Source: Neiella marina (GTDB taxonomy: Bacteria; Pseudomonadota; Gammaproteobacteria; Enterobacterales; Neiellaceae). From it: a stretch of DNA of 64,000 nt. Below are positions 1-8,943 of the stretch, in pieces (within the stretch, counting starts at the first letter, position 1; each line of letters begins with the position of its first letter). A program made the translations under genes and the position numbers. Location: NCBI RefSeq assembly GCF_002165625.1, contig NZ_NGNS01000011.1, forward strand, positions 1 to 64,000, written 5' to 3'. Below the pieces are notes generated by a model. That model made no database searches. It saw only the letters and a list, made by a program, of their open reading frames with translations, and was not told where the DNA came from.

Positions 1-121
1 AGCTTGGGAGGGTGAGAAGCCTCGTGGGTTCGAGCCGAGCGCGTAGCGCGAGACAACATCGCCATCGGCGATGGCCCGAAGGGAAGGAGCGAAGCGACGC
101 ATAATCCTTCCCTCTCCGCCA
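1..121 (+). repeat. tRNA-3'-end-like repeat region at the left edge
   Basis: No gene lies here. A T-arm-like segment (GTGGGTTCGAGCC, about 24-36) is followed by GC-rich inverted repeats (GCGCGTAGCGCG, about 39-50; GCCATCGGCGATGGC, 61-75). Then comes an 8-bp stem GGGAAGGA/TCCTTCCC with a 16-nt loop, and the block ends CTCTCCGCCA at 112-121, which resembles the acceptor end and CCA of a tRNA-Ser. The T-arm is not contiguous and no anticodon arm is visible, so this is not a functional tRNA as seen. It could be a duplicated or interrupted tRNA 3' end, or a dispersed repeat placed downstream of a tRNA lying outside the window. Identification is weak. Confidence 0.3.
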
Positions 122-131
122 TTATTCAGAG

Positions 132-157
132 AGCCCGCGTTAATACGCGGGCTTTTG
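132..157 (+). terminator. Rho-independent terminator
   Basis: A 9-bp GC-rich stem AGCCCGCGT/ACGCGGGCT with a TAAT loop is followed by a T run. It would end transcription entering from the left edge, consistent with an RNA gene or operon upstream of the window. Confidence 0.8.
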
Positions 158-263
158 TCGTTTTAGAGCAATAAAAAATGTTATTTGCTCGAATCAAGCA
201 AGGCAAGAGGCGTTGCTGTAGACTGCATTAAAAATGCATGGAATAAGGAATGGAGCAAGGGCA

Positions 264-1205
264 ATGAGGCATGTCATTACCGTTACGCTCAACCCGGCAT
301 TAGACCAAACCGGTAACCTTCAGATTCTAAAGCCGGGCGCTGTTAATTTGATTGAGCGGGCAAGCCTTCGTCCAGCGGGTAAGGGCATCAACGTTGCTTG
401 TGTATTAGCTCAGTTGGGACAAAGCGTCATCGTTACAGGATTCCTCGGTTCCGATAACGACAACGATTTTGTCGAGTTATTCAAGCAATGGAAGATGACG
501 GATGCGTTTGTTCGTGTGCCAGGAAACACACGAGTGAATGTCAAACTAGCCGAGTCAAATGGCCGAGTGACCGATGTTAACTTTCCGAGCTTTGAGGTCG
601 CTAAAGCCTATCAAAAAGAGTTAATTGAGCAGCTCACGGAGCTAGTGAACGACAATAGCTTAGTGGTTATTGCTGGCAGCTTGCCGCGCGGTGTAGACCC
701 AGGCTATATCCAACAATTGATTGGTACAGTTAAAGCTAATGGCGGCAAGGTTTATGTCGATACCAGCGGTGCCGCCTTGAAAGCCGCCGTGCTTGCAGAG
801 CCTGATCTATTAAAACCCAATATCGACGAATTTGCAGAGCTAGTTGGTGAATCGGTGAGCAAAACAAATCTCCCAGCTCTGGTGAATTCTGTGTGTGACA
901 GTAGTGTGCAAACCCTCGTTGTGTCGGCCGGTAGAGATGGCCTTTACTCGTTTGGTCCGTTTGGTCAACACCAATGTTTGCCACCAAAGGTTGAGATTGA
1001 GAGTACGGTTGGTGCTGGCGACACCTTAGTCGCAGGTTTAAGCCTCGGTTGGTTAACCGACTCAAGTACCGAGAAATGCTTAATCAGGGCAAGTGCATTA
1101 GCTGCTTGGGCTGTGACGCAGCATGGGGTTGATGTACCAAGTGCACAGAAGCTAGAGCAACTCATGGCTGAAGTTGAGTTTAAGGCACTCGAGCAAGGCG
1201 GTTAG
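264..1205 (+). CDS. pfkB: PfkB-family hexose kinase, 1-phosphofructokinase type
   Basis: Cytoplasmic sugar-phosphate kinase of the PfkB (ribokinase) family, about 313 residues, the usual length. The N-terminal VTLNPALD segment and AGKGINVA motif are typical of the 1-phosphofructokinase/tagatose-6-phosphate kinase branch. The C-terminal STVGAGD motif carries the catalytic Asp and anion hole. The ATG at 264 is chosen over the upstream in-frame ATG at 234 because a GGAG/AAGG ribosome-binding sequence lies just before it and the conserved fold starts there. No fructose PTS genes adjoin it, so fructose-1-phosphate as substrate is inferred from family only; tagatose-6-phosphate or fructose-6-phosphate cannot be excluded. 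Confidence 0.85.
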   Translation: MRHVITVTLNPALDQTGNLQILKPGAVNLIERASLRPAGKGINVACVLAQLGQSVIVTGFLGSDNDNDFVELFKQWKMTDAFVRVPGNTRVNVKLAESNGRVTDVNFPSFEVAKAYQKELIEQLTELVNDNSLVVIAGSLPRGVDPGYIQQLIGTVKANGGKVYVDTSGAALKAAVLAEPDLLKPNIDEFAELVGESVSKTNLPALVNSVCDSSVQTLVVSAGRDGLYSFGPFGQHQCLPPKVEIESTVGAGDTLVAGLSLGWLTDSSTEKCLIRASALAAWAVTQHGVDVPSAQKLEQLMAEVEFKALEQGG

Positions 1206-1293
1206 GAGATAACCATTTTGCACGACAACTTCTCCTTTGGCGACTACATTTGAGTTTTTCCCTGATCCTATGGGATGGCTAAGTGGAGGCCAC

Positions 1294-1533
1294 ATGTTAG
1301 GCGAAGACCATTCATTAGTTCATGAATTTCCTGAGTACTCGGAGCAAATCAATCAACTGAAACAGAATGATCAGGAGTTTGCAGCAGACATGCGGCAATA
1401 TGATGAACTCGATCGAACAATTCGCAAACTGGAGCTAGCTAACTCGCCGATTGATGATACCGACATGCATCAAATGAAGCATGATCGCTCGGCATTAAAA
1501 GATTCACTGTATCGACGTCTCCAACGGGCCTAG
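1294..1533 (+). CDS. YdcH-family (DUF465) small protein
   Basis: A 79-residue, highly charged, mainly helical protein beginning MLGEDHSLVHEFPEY, which matches the YdcH/DUF465 family (short coiled-coil proteins of unknown function). The start at 1294 is chosen because GGAGG precedes it by four bases and family members begin at this point. A longer TTG-initiated reading from 1237 would add 19 residues with no family match. It follows the sugar kinase by about 90 bp and may share its transcript. Confidence 0.8.
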   Translation: MLGEDHSLVHEFPEYSEQINQLKQNDQEFAADMRQYDELDRTIRKLELANSPIDDTDMHQMKHDRSALKDSLYRRLQRA

Positions 1534-1550
1534 GTTACGAGGCTAAACTA

Positions 1551-1572
1551 GTGGGCTCAAAGTTGAGCCCAC
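1551..1572. terminator. Hairpin between convergent genes
   Basis: GTGGGCTC/GAGCCCAC stem with a 6-nt loop, between the ends of the YdcH-like gene and the convergent radical SAM gene. There is no long T run, so it is a probable bidirectional terminator of moderate strength. Confidence 0.55.
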
Positions 1573-1588
1573 ATGCGATGTTTAACGC

Positions 1589-2461
1589 TTACCAAGCGAA
1601 CGTTTGAATCACGTTCTGCTGGGTGATGGGATTATTCGCTATTTCATGTTCAATCTTGCTTAGAAAAGCGCGCTGATGCATGGGTAGCCAGCCTTTCATT
1701 GGCGAAATGTTGTTGCCATGATCGCCCCAATAGTAGGTTTGAAAGTTCAGGTGCTCAAGGAGATACTGCTCCTCTTCCAACACTTGTAGCGAGCTAGGCA
1801 AAACAAACTCACCACGCTGCGCTTCTCTCTCCAACTCTGAGCCGGGTTGCAAGGCAATCGCCATTGGCGCAATCTCTTCTGGCTGAGTTAGGTTGAGTAT
1901 GTCCGTCGTTGCTCTGATGTGCTCTTTCGAGCGCTCTTTGCCCCCCAAACCGAAGATAAACGAAGCCAACATTTTGATCCCAGCTTGTTTCAACATTGCG
2001 GCACCCTCAATCACATGTTCGCGTTTGAGGTTCTTCTTTATCTTCTCTAATACGATTGGATCGCCTGATTCCAAACCGGTATAAACCATTGACAAGCCGG
2101 CTTTTCGGAATGCCTTGAGGTCATCAATGGATTTACGACGAATATCGTTGTAGCCAGCATAAAGTGCAATATTCTTGAGCTCAGGGAAGGTACTGGTGAG
2201 TTTATTCAGTAGCTTCAACAATAGCTCGGAGCGCACTGCCATGACGTTGCCATCGATCAGAAAGATCGACTCAACATGTCGATACTTGGCACGCGCTTCG
2301 TCAATGTCGGCAAACACCTCGTTGATGTCACGGACCTTAAAACGTTTGTCGTCAAACATAGTGCAGAAGGTGCACTGATTGTTAGAACAACCCAAAGTCG
2401 CCTGAATCAGCAAACTATTGGCTTCGGGCCAAGGGCGATAGATTTTGCCTTGATAATCCAT
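1589..2461 (-). CDS. Radical SAM protein
   Basis: A 290-residue enzyme of the radical S-adenosylmethionine superfamily. Near residue 25 is GCSNNQCTFC, a Cx4Cx2C [4Fe-4S] ligand set. This spacing occurs in a COG1032-related subgroup instead of the classical Cx3Cx2C. Downstream are GLESGDP (SAM-binding region) and a FGLGGKERS segment typical of the TIM-barrel core. There is no B12-binding domain and no auxiliary cluster motif. GGAGGAGA precedes the ATG. The substrate is unknown. It is a single gene, separated from the urease operon by a terminator. Confidence 0.8.
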   Translation of the reverse strand: MDYQGKIYRPWPEANSLLIQATLGCSNNQCTFCTMFDDKRFKVRDINEVFADIDEARAKYRHVESIFLIDGNVMAVRSELLLKLLNKLTSTFPELKNIALYAGYNDIRRKSIDDLKAFRKAGLSMVYTGLESGDPIVLEKIKKNLKREHVIEGAAMLKQAGIKMLASFIFGLGGKERSKEHIRATTDILNLTQPEEIAPMAIALQPGSELEREAQRGEFVLPSSLQVLEEEQYLLEHLNFQTYYWGDHGNNISPMKGWLPMHQRAFLSKIEHEIANNPITQQNVIQTFAW

Positions 2462-2594
2462 GACTCTCCTCCTTCAGTATTGTGGTCGACATGCGTTGGA
2501 GAGCATTCTATTACCTATGACTTGGAAGATAATTGGTGTAAATGGAGAATTAGTTTCAAGGTAATTTAAGTAATCGAGCGAACTGCTTGCATAA

Positions 2595-2621
2595 AAAAGC
2601 CCGCGACTAGCGCGGGCTTTT
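2595..2621. terminator. Bidirectional terminator downstream of the urease operon
   Basis: A perfect 11-bp stem AAAAGCCCGCG/CGCGGGCTTTT with a 5-nt loop, with A/T runs on both sides. It sits just beyond the end of the leftward ureABCEFG-hupE operon and before the radical SAM gene. Confidence 0.85.
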
Positions 2622-2641
2622 GGCTGTGATGTAACGAAGTT

Positions 2642-3187
2642 CTAATTCGTTTGCTGACTGATTTGTTTGCTCCAGACACGAGCTTTGATGACTTGGGCAA
2701 AACTAAAGCCAACGCCACAAATCATCATACTGCTGACAGTTGCACCAAGGCCAAACACGACAACAGCGCCACTGGCTTCTGAACCTTGGACAAAGCCATG
2801 GGCGGCTCCAAACAGTGCCAAGGCCACGAAGCTTACCGCTTCAAGCAGATGATGTCGGCCAATCGCTAGACCAGCCAAGGGGACCAGTACCACTGAGGCC
2901 ATCATTAAGTATTCGATGGTAGTTGGCGCGGTAAATAATGACGTGAGCAGCATGCCGCCAACAAAACTCAAAGCAATCATCGATAGTAGCACTTTGCTTT
3001 GGCCGTTTGATAAACGAGCGGTAACCACGCCCATCAGCAACATAGTGAGCAGGTGATCGATGCCGGTCAGCGGGTGCAGCAAACCACTGTACCAATGGCT
3101 AACGTCATGGTGGCCAGCGTGGGCCAATGCCGCTGGCGATAAAACACAGGTTGTGGCGAGCAGTGCCATGGTGGTTAGTTTTTTCAT
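2642..3187 (-). CDS. ureJ: HupE/UreJ family protein, putative nickel permease
   Basis: About 181 residues, last gene of the urease operon. It starts with a signal peptide ending ALAHAG, followed by HHDVSHWYSGLLHPLTGIDHLL, the His/Asp-rich HPxxGxDH motif of the HupE/UreJ family. Several further membrane helices follow. Family members are thought to bring nickel into the cell for urease or hydrogenase, and placement beside ureG supports the urease role. The ATG at 3187 has AAGG ten bases upstream; the longer open frame upstream is antisense to ureG and is not coding. Confidence 0.88.
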   Translation of the reverse strand: MKKLTTMALLATTCVLSPAALAHAGHHDVSHWYSGLLHPLTGIDHLLTMLLMGVVTARLSNGQSKVLLSMIALSFVGGMLLTSLFTAPTTIEYLMMASVVLVPLAGLAIGRHHLLEAVSFVALALFGAAHGFVQGSEASGAVVVFGLGATVSSMMICGVGFSFAQVIKARVWSKQISQQTN

Positions 3188-3203
3188 GATTAATCTGCCT
3201 TGA

Positions 3204-3860
3204 TTAGACGGTTTCTGCAGTAGCTGGCTCGACGGCAACGTGGTAGTCACGCTTAGCCAACATGCCTTGCTCAACGATAAAGTCGATAATGGTGGCGACA
3301 CCGTCACCACGCATGAAATTGGTAAATACGAAAGGTCGCTCGCCGCGCATTTTCTTGGCATCCCGGTCCATTACCTCAAGTGAGGCATTCACCATGGGAG
3401 CCAAATCAGTTTTATTAATAATCAGAAGATCGGACTTAGTAATACCCGGGCCGCCTTTACGCGGGATCTTATCCCCTGCACAAACGTCAATGACATAAAG
3501 GGTTAAATCAGAAAGCTCTGGGCTGAAGGTGGCACTTAAGTTATCGCCGCCACTTTCGACGAGGACTAATTCAAGCTCGGGATGACGTTCTTGCAGTTCA
3601 TCAATTGCGGCCAGATTCATCGACGCATCTTCACGAATGGCGGTGTGCGGGCAACCGCCGGTTTCAACCCCCATAATGCGATCGGCTTCCAGCGCTTCGT
3701 TGCGAAGCAAAAATTCAGCATCTTCTTTGGTGTAAATGTCATTGGTCACAACGGCGATGTTGTAATGCTGACGCAAGGCTGCACACAGTTGTCGCAGCAA
3801 TGCTGTTTTACCTGAGCCAACAGGGCCGCCGACTCCGACGCGTAAACATTGGGTGGTCAT
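3204..3860 (-). CDS. ureG: Urease accessory GTPase UreG
   Basis: A 218-residue SIMIBI-class GTPase that drives nickel delivery to apo-urease. The P-loop GPVGSGKT is at about residues 11-18. The metal-binding CPH motif ([13 protein letters not shown]) and the NKTDLA guanine-specificity motif are present. The ATG at 3860 is used: the ORF can be opened 15 codons further upstream, but that part overlaps ureF and lacks family similarity. One base separates it from the ureF stop codon, implying translational coupling. Confidence 0.97.
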   Translation of the reverse strand: MTTQCLRVGVGGPVGSGKTALLRQLCAALRQHYNIAVVTNDIYTKEDAEFLLRNEALEADRIMGVETGGCPHTAIREDASMNLAAIDELQERHPELELVLVESGGDNLSATFSPELSDLTLYVIDVCAGDKIPRKGGPGITKSDLLIINKTDLAPMVNASLEVMDRDAKKMRGERPFVFTNFMRGDGVATIIDFIVEQGMLAKRDYHVAVEPATAETV

Positions 3861-3861
3861 A

Positions 3862-4524
3862 TTAACTCCTGAATAATCGAGAATATTGGGTTTCATGCCA
3901 GGCACTGACCATGGCGAGGTTGGGCAGCGTCATGCCGATTTGCTCATCGGCAACGCCAAGCCCATGCTGGACGCTTGCTTCAATGGCAGGCATCAGCGCG
4001 AGTAAGGTTTGTTGTGCTGGGGTTTGTCCCAGTGGAATGGTTTTACAAGCAACGGTGACTTGGTTTTCCAGCCAGCTCCATAACCAGCTGCATAAGCCAG
4101 ATTCGAGTTCGATATCAAAGTGGGCGAGGGCATAAGCAAACATAGGTAGGTAGCCTAAGCCCTTTGCTTCAGCAGGTAGATTGCAATCTAGGCTGTTGAG
4201 CAAACGATGCAGCGTGCTGCCCAGTTGCAGCTCTTCTTTCAATAGCTCTGCGCTATCGCGATTGGCAAGAAGAATCGCTTGCCAGTGCTGAATTGCGCCA
4301 TAATCTTTGGCCTGCCAAGCTTGATAGCAACGACTCATGAGTGGCACTTCAAGTTGTGACAAGCTGTATTTCAATTGCGGCTCAATCCACTGGATCAAAC
4401 TCTGCTCGTTGCTCACCCAGCCTAAGTCGACCGCTGTTTCTAAACCTTGGCTGTAGGCGAAAGCCCCAATCGGCAAGCTAGGACTGGATAGATGCAATAG
4501 CGATAACAGTTGCTGTTGCTTCAT
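3862..4524 (-). CDS. ureF: Urease accessory protein UreF
   Basis: A 220-residue all-helical chaperone component that links UreD to UreG during nickel insertion. The N-terminal [16 protein letters not shown] segment is the UreF hallmark. The start overlaps the end of ureE by four bases. The C-terminus is the conserved tail that contacts UreG. The order E-F-G is the common proteobacterial one. Confidence 0.95.
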   Translation of the reverse strand: MKQQQLLSLLHLSSPSLPIGAFAYSQGLETAVDLGWVSNEQSLIQWIEPQLKYSLSQLEVPLMSRCYQAWQAKDYGAIQHWQAILLANRDSAELLKEELQLGSTLHRLLNSLDCNLPAEAKGLGYLPMFAYALAHFDIELESGLCSWLWSWLENQVTVACKTIPLGQTPAQQTLLALMPAIEASVQHGLGVADEQIGMTLPNLAMVSAWHETQYSRLFRS

Positions 4525-5027
4525 GCGTGTTCATGCTCATGGTGTGCGTGTTCATGGGAGTGACTATGACCATGGTCGTGACCATGACTATGGCCACCTA
4601 AGCCTTGAGCATAGGCGCCGTTCTCCGGGTCAAAACCAGCATGAACTGTGGATACGGTTAGGCCCAATAGTTCGACCATTTGTTCCAGCACATGATCAGG
4701 CTGAAAGCGCACCCACATCTCGCCTACTTGCAGCGGTGTATGACGGTTGCCTAAGTGATAGCAGGCCTTGGCAAATGTTAGCCAATCGGCCGCTTTCGCT
4801 TGGCTCAGTTGTTCTGGCTCAGCTTTGACCAAAAAATTTTCGCCACATTCACTAGTGAGGTAATCACCTTCGCGCAGCACTTCGCCACGGGTAAGAAATA
4901 CGCCAACTTCTTTACCGGTCACTGTGGCGGCTTTGAACCGGCCGCGTTGGCGGGTTTCAAACGGCAATGAGACAATATCTAGCACTTTGCCATGGCAGTG
5001 ATCTGATTTACTGATGAGTTTATACAT
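4521..5027 (-). CDS. ureE: Urease nickel metallochaperone UreE
   Basis: About 168 residues with the UreE N-terminal domain (RQRGRFKAATVTGKEVGVFL) and the metal-binding domain (YHLGNRHTP, including the dimer-interface His). The last 25 residues form a His-rich tail (alternating HSHGHDHGH and HEHAHHEHEH stretches) that stores several nickel ions, as in Klebsiella UreE. The ATG at 5027 (MYKLISKS) fits the family; upstream frame is antisense to ureC. Confidence 0.95.
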   Translation of the reverse strand: MYKLISKSDHCHGKVLDIVSLPFETRQRGRFKAATVTGKEVGVFLTRGEVLREGDYLTSECGENFLVKAEPEQLSQAKAADWLTFAKACYHLGNRHTPLQVGEMWVRFQPDHVLEQMVELLGLTVSTVHAGFDPENGAYAQGLGGHSHGHDHGHSHSHEHAHHEHEHA

Positions 5028-5052
5028 CGATCTGTCCTTTACCTTGCCAGCG

Positions 5053-6759
5053 TTAAAACAGGCAGTAACGTTGCGCCAGCGGCAGTTCGGTCGCTGGTTC
5101 GCAAATGAGTGGCACGCCGTCGGCCTTGACTTCATAGGTTTGGGCATCAACGGTCACTTCTGGCTTGGCGGTGTTGTGGATCATCGCTTCTTTGAATGCC
5201 TTGCGGGCACCAATACATGGCACCAAGCGGCGTTTAACGCCAATTTTCTCGGCCAGTCCTTGGTCAATCGAAGCCTGACTCACGAAGTACACTGACGTTT
5301 GTGACGCCGATGAACCGAAGCCGCCAAACATATAGCGGTAGTGAACCGGTTGTGGTGTTGGAATCGAGGCATTGGCATCGCCCATCGGCGCCGCGGCGAT
5401 AAAGCCGCCTTTGATGATGAGTGATGGTTTGATGCCAAAAAATGCTGGCTTCCACAGCACCAGATCGGCCATTTTGCCGGTTTCAATTGAGCCCACCAGA
5501 TGATCAACGCCATGGGTAATGGCGGGATTAATGGTGTATTTGGCAATGTAACGTTTGGCTCGGAAGTTATCGCAGCCAATGGCTTCATCTTCGGGCAGCA
5601 AGCCACGTTGGGTCTTCATTTTATGGGCTGTTTGCCAGGTCCGGCAGATCACTTCACCGACACGGCCCATGGCCTGAGAGTCCGAGGCAATCATCGAAAA
5701 CGCCCCCATGTCATGGAGGATATCTTCGGCAGCAATGGTTTCTTTGCGAATTCGAGAGTCAGCAAATGCGACATCTTCTGGGATATTTGGATCAAGATGA
5801 TGGCAAACCATCAGCATATCCAAGTGCTCATCCACCGTGTTGATGGTGTAGGGGCGGGTCGGGTTAGTCGAAGAGGGCAATACGTTGGATTCGCCACAGG
5901 CTTTGATAATGTCCGGGGCATGGCCGCCACCAGCCCCTTCGGTGTGGTAAGTATGAATGCAGCGACCTTTAAATGCCGCGAGGGTGTCTTCCACAAAACC
6001 CGATTCGTTCAAGGTGTCTGTATGAATCGCCACTTGCACGTCGTACTGCTCGGCAACGGTCAGGCAGTTGTCGATAGCCGCAGGCGTAGTGCCCCAATCT
6101 TCGTGCAGTTTCAAACCGCAAGCACCGGCATCAAGCTGCTCAGCTAACGGCTCGGGCAAGCTGGCATTGCCTTTTCCCAAGAAACCAAAGTTCATTGGCA
6201 AGTCATCACAGCTTTCAAACATTCGCTGCAAATTCCATGCACCGGGCGTACAGGTGGTAGCATTGGTTCCTGTTGCTGGTCCGGTCCCACCACCGAGCAT
6301 CGTGGTGGTGCCTGACATCAAGGCTTCTTCCACTTGCTGCGGACAAATAAAGTGAATATGGGAATCGACGCCACCAGCGGTCAGGATTTGTCCTTCACCG
6401 GCGATCACCTCCGTGCTGGCGCCAATATGAATATCAACTCCTGGCTGAGTGTCGGCATTACCTGCTTTGCCGATGGCGGCAATCAAACCATCTTTGATGC
6501 CCACGTCGGCTTTGATAATGCCCCAATGATCGAGGATCAGCGCATTGGTGATCACGCAGTCCATCACTTCATCGCGGCACTTTTGACCTTGGCCCATGCC
6601 ATCGCGAATGACTTTACCGCCACCAAATTTTACTTCATCACCGTACTGGGTTTTGTCCTCTTCGACTTGGATCCACAGTTCGGTATCGCCCAAACGTACT
6701 CGGTCGCCGGTTGTTGGGCCATACATATCGGCATAAGCTTTTCTGGAAATCTTACTCAT
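5053..6759 (-). CDS. ureC: Urease alpha subunit UreC
   Basis: A 568-residue catalytic subunit hydrolysing urea to ammonia and carbamate. Visible active-site elements are the nickel-binding HIH motif, the carbamylated Lys in GLKLHEDWG (about residue 217), HTDTLNESG, the [15 protein letters not shown] metal/substrate segment, the flap Cys-His in MVCHHLDP and the metal Asp in [10 protein letters not shown]. All expected catalytic residues are intact. The start overlaps the end of ureB by four bases. Confidence 0.99.
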   Translation of the reverse strand: MSKISRKAYADMYGPTTGDRVRLGDTELWIQVEEDKTQYGDEVKFGGGKVIRDGMGQGQKCRDEVMDCVITNALILDHWGIIKADVGIKDGLIAAIGKAGNADTQPGVDIHIGASTEVIAGEGQILTAGGVDSHIHFICPQQVEEALMSGTTTMLGGGTGPATGTNATTCTPGAWNLQRMFESCDDLPMNFGFLGKGNASLPEPLAEQLDAGACGLKLHEDWGTTPAAIDNCLTVAEQYDVQVAIHTDTLNESGFVEDTLAAFKGRCIHTYHTEGAGGGHAPDIIKACGESNVLPSSTNPTRPYTINTVDEHLDMLMVCHHLDPNIPEDVAFADSRIRKETIAAEDILHDMGAFSMIASDSQAMGRVGEVICRTWQTAHKMKTQRGLLPEDEAIGCDNFRAKRYIAKYTINPAITHGVDHLVGSIETGKMADLVLWKPAFFGIKPSLIIKGGFIAAAPMGDANASIPTPQPVHYRYMFGGFGSSASQTSVYFVSQASIDQGLAEKIGVKRRLVPCIGARKAFKEAMIHNTAKPEVTVDAQTYEVKADGVPLICEPATELPLAQRYCLF

Positions 6760-7109
6760 TTGCTGTCACCTTGATCGCTGGTCTCGCTTGTGAGCTCGTT
6801 GCCATCAAGTGGCCCCATAACTTCGTTGCGAAAACCATAAACGTGGCGCGAGCCGGCAAAGGCGACTAACTCGACTTCGCGGTTTTGGGCGGGCTCAAAA
6901 CGAACCGCAGTACCCGCCGGAATATTAAGGCGCATGCCGCGGGTTTTACTGCGATTGAATTCCAGTGCTGGGTTGGCCTCGAAGAAGTGATAGTGACTGC
7001 CGATTTGAACAGGGCGATCGCCATGGTTGACCACATTTATGGTGATGGTCGGGCGACCAGCATTCAATTCAATGTCATCACCTTGTAATTGATATTCGCC
7101 TGGGATCAT
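6756..7109 (-). CDS. ureB: Urease beta subunit UreB
   Basis: A 117-residue structural subunit of cytoplasmic urease, beginning MIPGEYQL and containing the conserved [13 protein letters not shown] and FGSR-like [11 protein letters not shown] segments. The ATG at 7109 is preferred over an upstream in-frame TTG because AGGAG lies six bases before it. Subunits are separate (gamma, beta, alpha), as in most bacteria. Confidence 0.97.
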   Translation of the reverse strand: MIPGEYQLQGDDIELNAGRPTITINVVNHGDRPVQIGSHYHFFEANPALEFNRSKTRGMRLNIPAGTAVRFEPAQNREVELVAFAGSRHVYGFRNEVMGPLDGNELTSETSDQGDSK

Positions 7110-7118
7110 GGCCAACTC

Positions 7119-7421
7119 CTATTGAATGGGGTCATGAACGGTGACCAGTTTGGTACCGTCAGGGAAGGTGGCCTCGACCTGAACCTCGTGAATCAGTTCA
7201 GCTACGCCGGGCATTAGATCATCATGACTGACAATATGGCGCCCTTCGGCCATTAGCGTCGCGACACTTTTGCCATCACGAGCACCTTCCATGATGGCGG
7301 CTGAGATCAATGCGACCGCTTCGGGATAATTGAGTTTGGTGCCACGGGCCAAGCGGCGCTCGGCCAATAGAGCCGCAGTAAAAAGCAGTAATTTGTCTTT
7401 GTCTCTTGGGGACAGTTCCAT
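7119..7421 (-). CDS. ureA: Urease gamma subunit UreA
   Basis: 100 residues, the normal length, beginning [23 protein letters not shown], with the [12 protein letters not shown] and DLMPGV segments conserved in UreA. It is the first gene of ureABCEFG-hupE. Its promoter must lie in the 128-bp space shared with the divergent PhzF gene; no clear sigma-54 element was found there. The ureD gene that usually starts such operons is instead found at about 19 kb. Confidence 0.97.
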   Translation of the reverse strand: MELSPRDKDKLLLFTAALLAERRLARGTKLNYPEAVALISAAIMEGARDGKSVATLMAEGRHIVSHDDLMPGVAELIHEVQVEATFPDGTKLVTVHDPIQ

Positions 7422-7549
7422 CGTCAGCTCCTAAAACTAAAGCTAACGGATAGGCTATCGGAACTGGTGACAAGAGTAAGTACGCTAATTGACGTAGTTT
7501 TAAATTAACTATATGTAATTGTTTGTTATTTCATGACCAAGGAGTGACA

Positions 7550-8341
7550 GTGAAAATCAGAGTAGACATCGTCGACGCATTTACCAAACAACGTTTCAAA
7601 GGCAATTCTGCCGCCGTGGTGATCACCGAAGCTTGGCTCGCTGATGACTTGATGCAAGCGATTGCGGCAGAAAACAACTTGTCCGAGACTGCTTTTTTGG
7701 TCCAGTCAGCCGATGGTAGCTATCACATCCGCTGGTTTTCGCCGCTCGCCGAAATCGATTTTTGTGGTCACGCCACGCTGGCCTCTGCTTCGGTGCTGTT
7801 CAAACAGCTGCCACAGTGTGATGAACTGACTATGGTTGCAAAGGCTGTAGGGCGGATGACCATTAGTCAAACTGCTGAGGGTTTCATTGAGATGGATTTT
7901 CCCAACCGCAAGCCAACAGCTGTGGCTGATATTCCGCAAGCGTTGTTCGACGGGTTGTCGATTCAACCGGCGCAGGTGCTGTTAAACAATCAAGCTTACT
8001 TTGCTGTTTACGATAGCGAGGCGGATGTTCGTGCCGTGGTTGCCGATTCTGAACAGCTGAAAAAACTGGCGCCATACGATGTGGTGGTGACTGCTGCTAG
8101 TGAGCAATACGACTTTGTCTCGCGCTATTTTTGGCCAGCCAATGGCGGTGACGAAGATCCAGTGACGGGCTCGATTCATACCGGCTTAGCACCTTACTGG
8201 GCCGAGCGACTGAGCAAGCAGCAACTTCATGCCTATCAGGCATCGCAGCGAGGGGGCGAGCTTTATTGTCGAGTCGATAATGATCGGGTGTTTATCTCTG
8301 GTGGCGCGGTGCACTATCTGCAAGGTTACATTGAAGTGTAA
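7550..8341 (+). CDS. PhzF family isomerase-like protein
   Basis: About 263 residues of the PhzF/diaminopimelate-epimerase fold. It shows the NLSETAF motif with the catalytic Glu, the RWFSP.AEIDFCGHATLA segment and the GGDEDPVTGSIH segment typical of the family. A GTG start at 7550 is chosen because AAGGAG lies seven bases upstream; the frame upstream (TTG at 7523) has no support. Family members act on small hydrophobic or amino-acid-derived substrates. The substrate is unknown, and no phenazine genes are nearby. Confidence 0.88.
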   Translation: MKIRVDIVDAFTKQRFKGNSAAVVITEAWLADDLMQAIAAENNLSETAFLVQSADGSYHIRWFSPLAEIDFCGHATLASASVLFKQLPQCDELTMVAKAVGRMTISQTAEGFIEMDFPNRKPTAVADIPQALFDGLSIQPAQVLLNNQAYFAVYDSEADVRAVVADSEQLKKLAPYDVVVTAASEQYDFVSRYFWPANGGDEDPVTGSIHTGLAPYWAERLSKQQLHAYQASQRGGELYCRVDNDRVFISGGAVHYLQGYIEV

Positions 8342-8346
8342 TGGGC

Positions 8347-8369
8347 CGCCCCGTGTTGAAAGCGGGGCG
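8347..8369. terminator. Hairpin between convergent genes
   Basis: CGCCCCG/CGGGGCG stem with a 9-nt loop, between the PhzF-like gene and the convergent VOC gene. It lacks a long T run on the + strand and is likely a shared terminator. Confidence 0.5.
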
Positions 8370-8376
8370 CTCGTTG

Positions 8377-8799
8377 TCACTCCGCATAGCTATTTCTTAA
8401 TGCTGGGACATCGGTAAGGTACTCAACAAACTCCACTTCAAACCCTGCAGGATCTAAGAAATAAACATTGTTGCGATATGGGCTATCGGCACCATCTTTG
8501 GCTATTTCGTAGCCTGCCGTTTCTAGTCTGCCGATCACTTCGTTTAAGTTGCTGACTTCAAAGGCAAAGTGAGCGAGCCCGGTTGAGGTGGTGGTCAAGT
8601 CCCGATTCTCGCCAATACTCGGCGAATTAAAGGTGATGTAATTGTAATCATCGCCAAAGTGGCACCAATATCTTGGCTTGCCATACCAATCTCCGTTTCC
8701 CTCGCCGCGCATCGACCAGTGCGGAAAAGCGGCTTGATAAAACGCCAATACCGATTGGATATCTGGAACAAATAGGTTGATATGTTCTAAACGCATCAT
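8377..8799 (-). CDS. VOC superfamily protein (glyoxalase/dioxygenase fold)
   Basis: 140 residues forming one vicinal-oxygen-chelate module. It begins LEHINLFVPDI with the first metal His, has GLAHFAFEVSN with a second His in the middle, and ends FLDPAGFEVEFVEY with the terminal metal Glu. It is likely a metal-dependent lyase, isomerase or resistance protein; the substrate cannot be told. GGAG lies eight bases before the ATG. It is divergent from the SufR-like regulator, and a perfect palindrome lies between them, so it is a likely target of that regulator. Confidence 0.8.
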   Translation of the reverse strand: MMRLEHINLFVPDIQSVLAFYQAAFPHWSMRGEGNGDWYGKPRYWCHFGDDYNYITFNSPSIGENRDLTTTSTGLAHFAFEVSNLNEVIGRLETAGYEIAKDGADSPYRNNVYFLDPAGFEVEFVEYLTDVPALRNSYAE

Positions 8800-8838
8800 G
8801 TTGGTTCTCCTTGCTCTCCACTTGTAAGTGATAAGTTA

Positions 8839-8864
8839 TTTAATAAAGCATTTTCTTTATTAAA
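8839..8864. promoter_or_regulatory. Perfect 10+6+10 palindrome, putative operator
   Basis: TTTAATAAAG, a 6-nt spacer, then CTTTATTAAA: ten of ten bases pair. A half-site CTTTATTAA recurs at 8897-8905. The palindrome lies in the divergent promoter region between the VOC gene and the SufR-like regulator. This is the expected position for an operator controlling both genes. Confidence 0.7.
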
Positions 8865-8943
8865 CTAGCAGGCAATTTAAATATGTAAACCTTTTTCTTT
8901 ATTAATTATGTTGAGAGAGCCATAATGAGCTCAGGAGGGGATG

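Noticed and set aside
5500-6147. 215-codon open frame antisense to ureC
   Set aside because: It lies fully opposite the conserved ureC catalytic region, has no family resemblance and no plausible start signal; a shadow frame.
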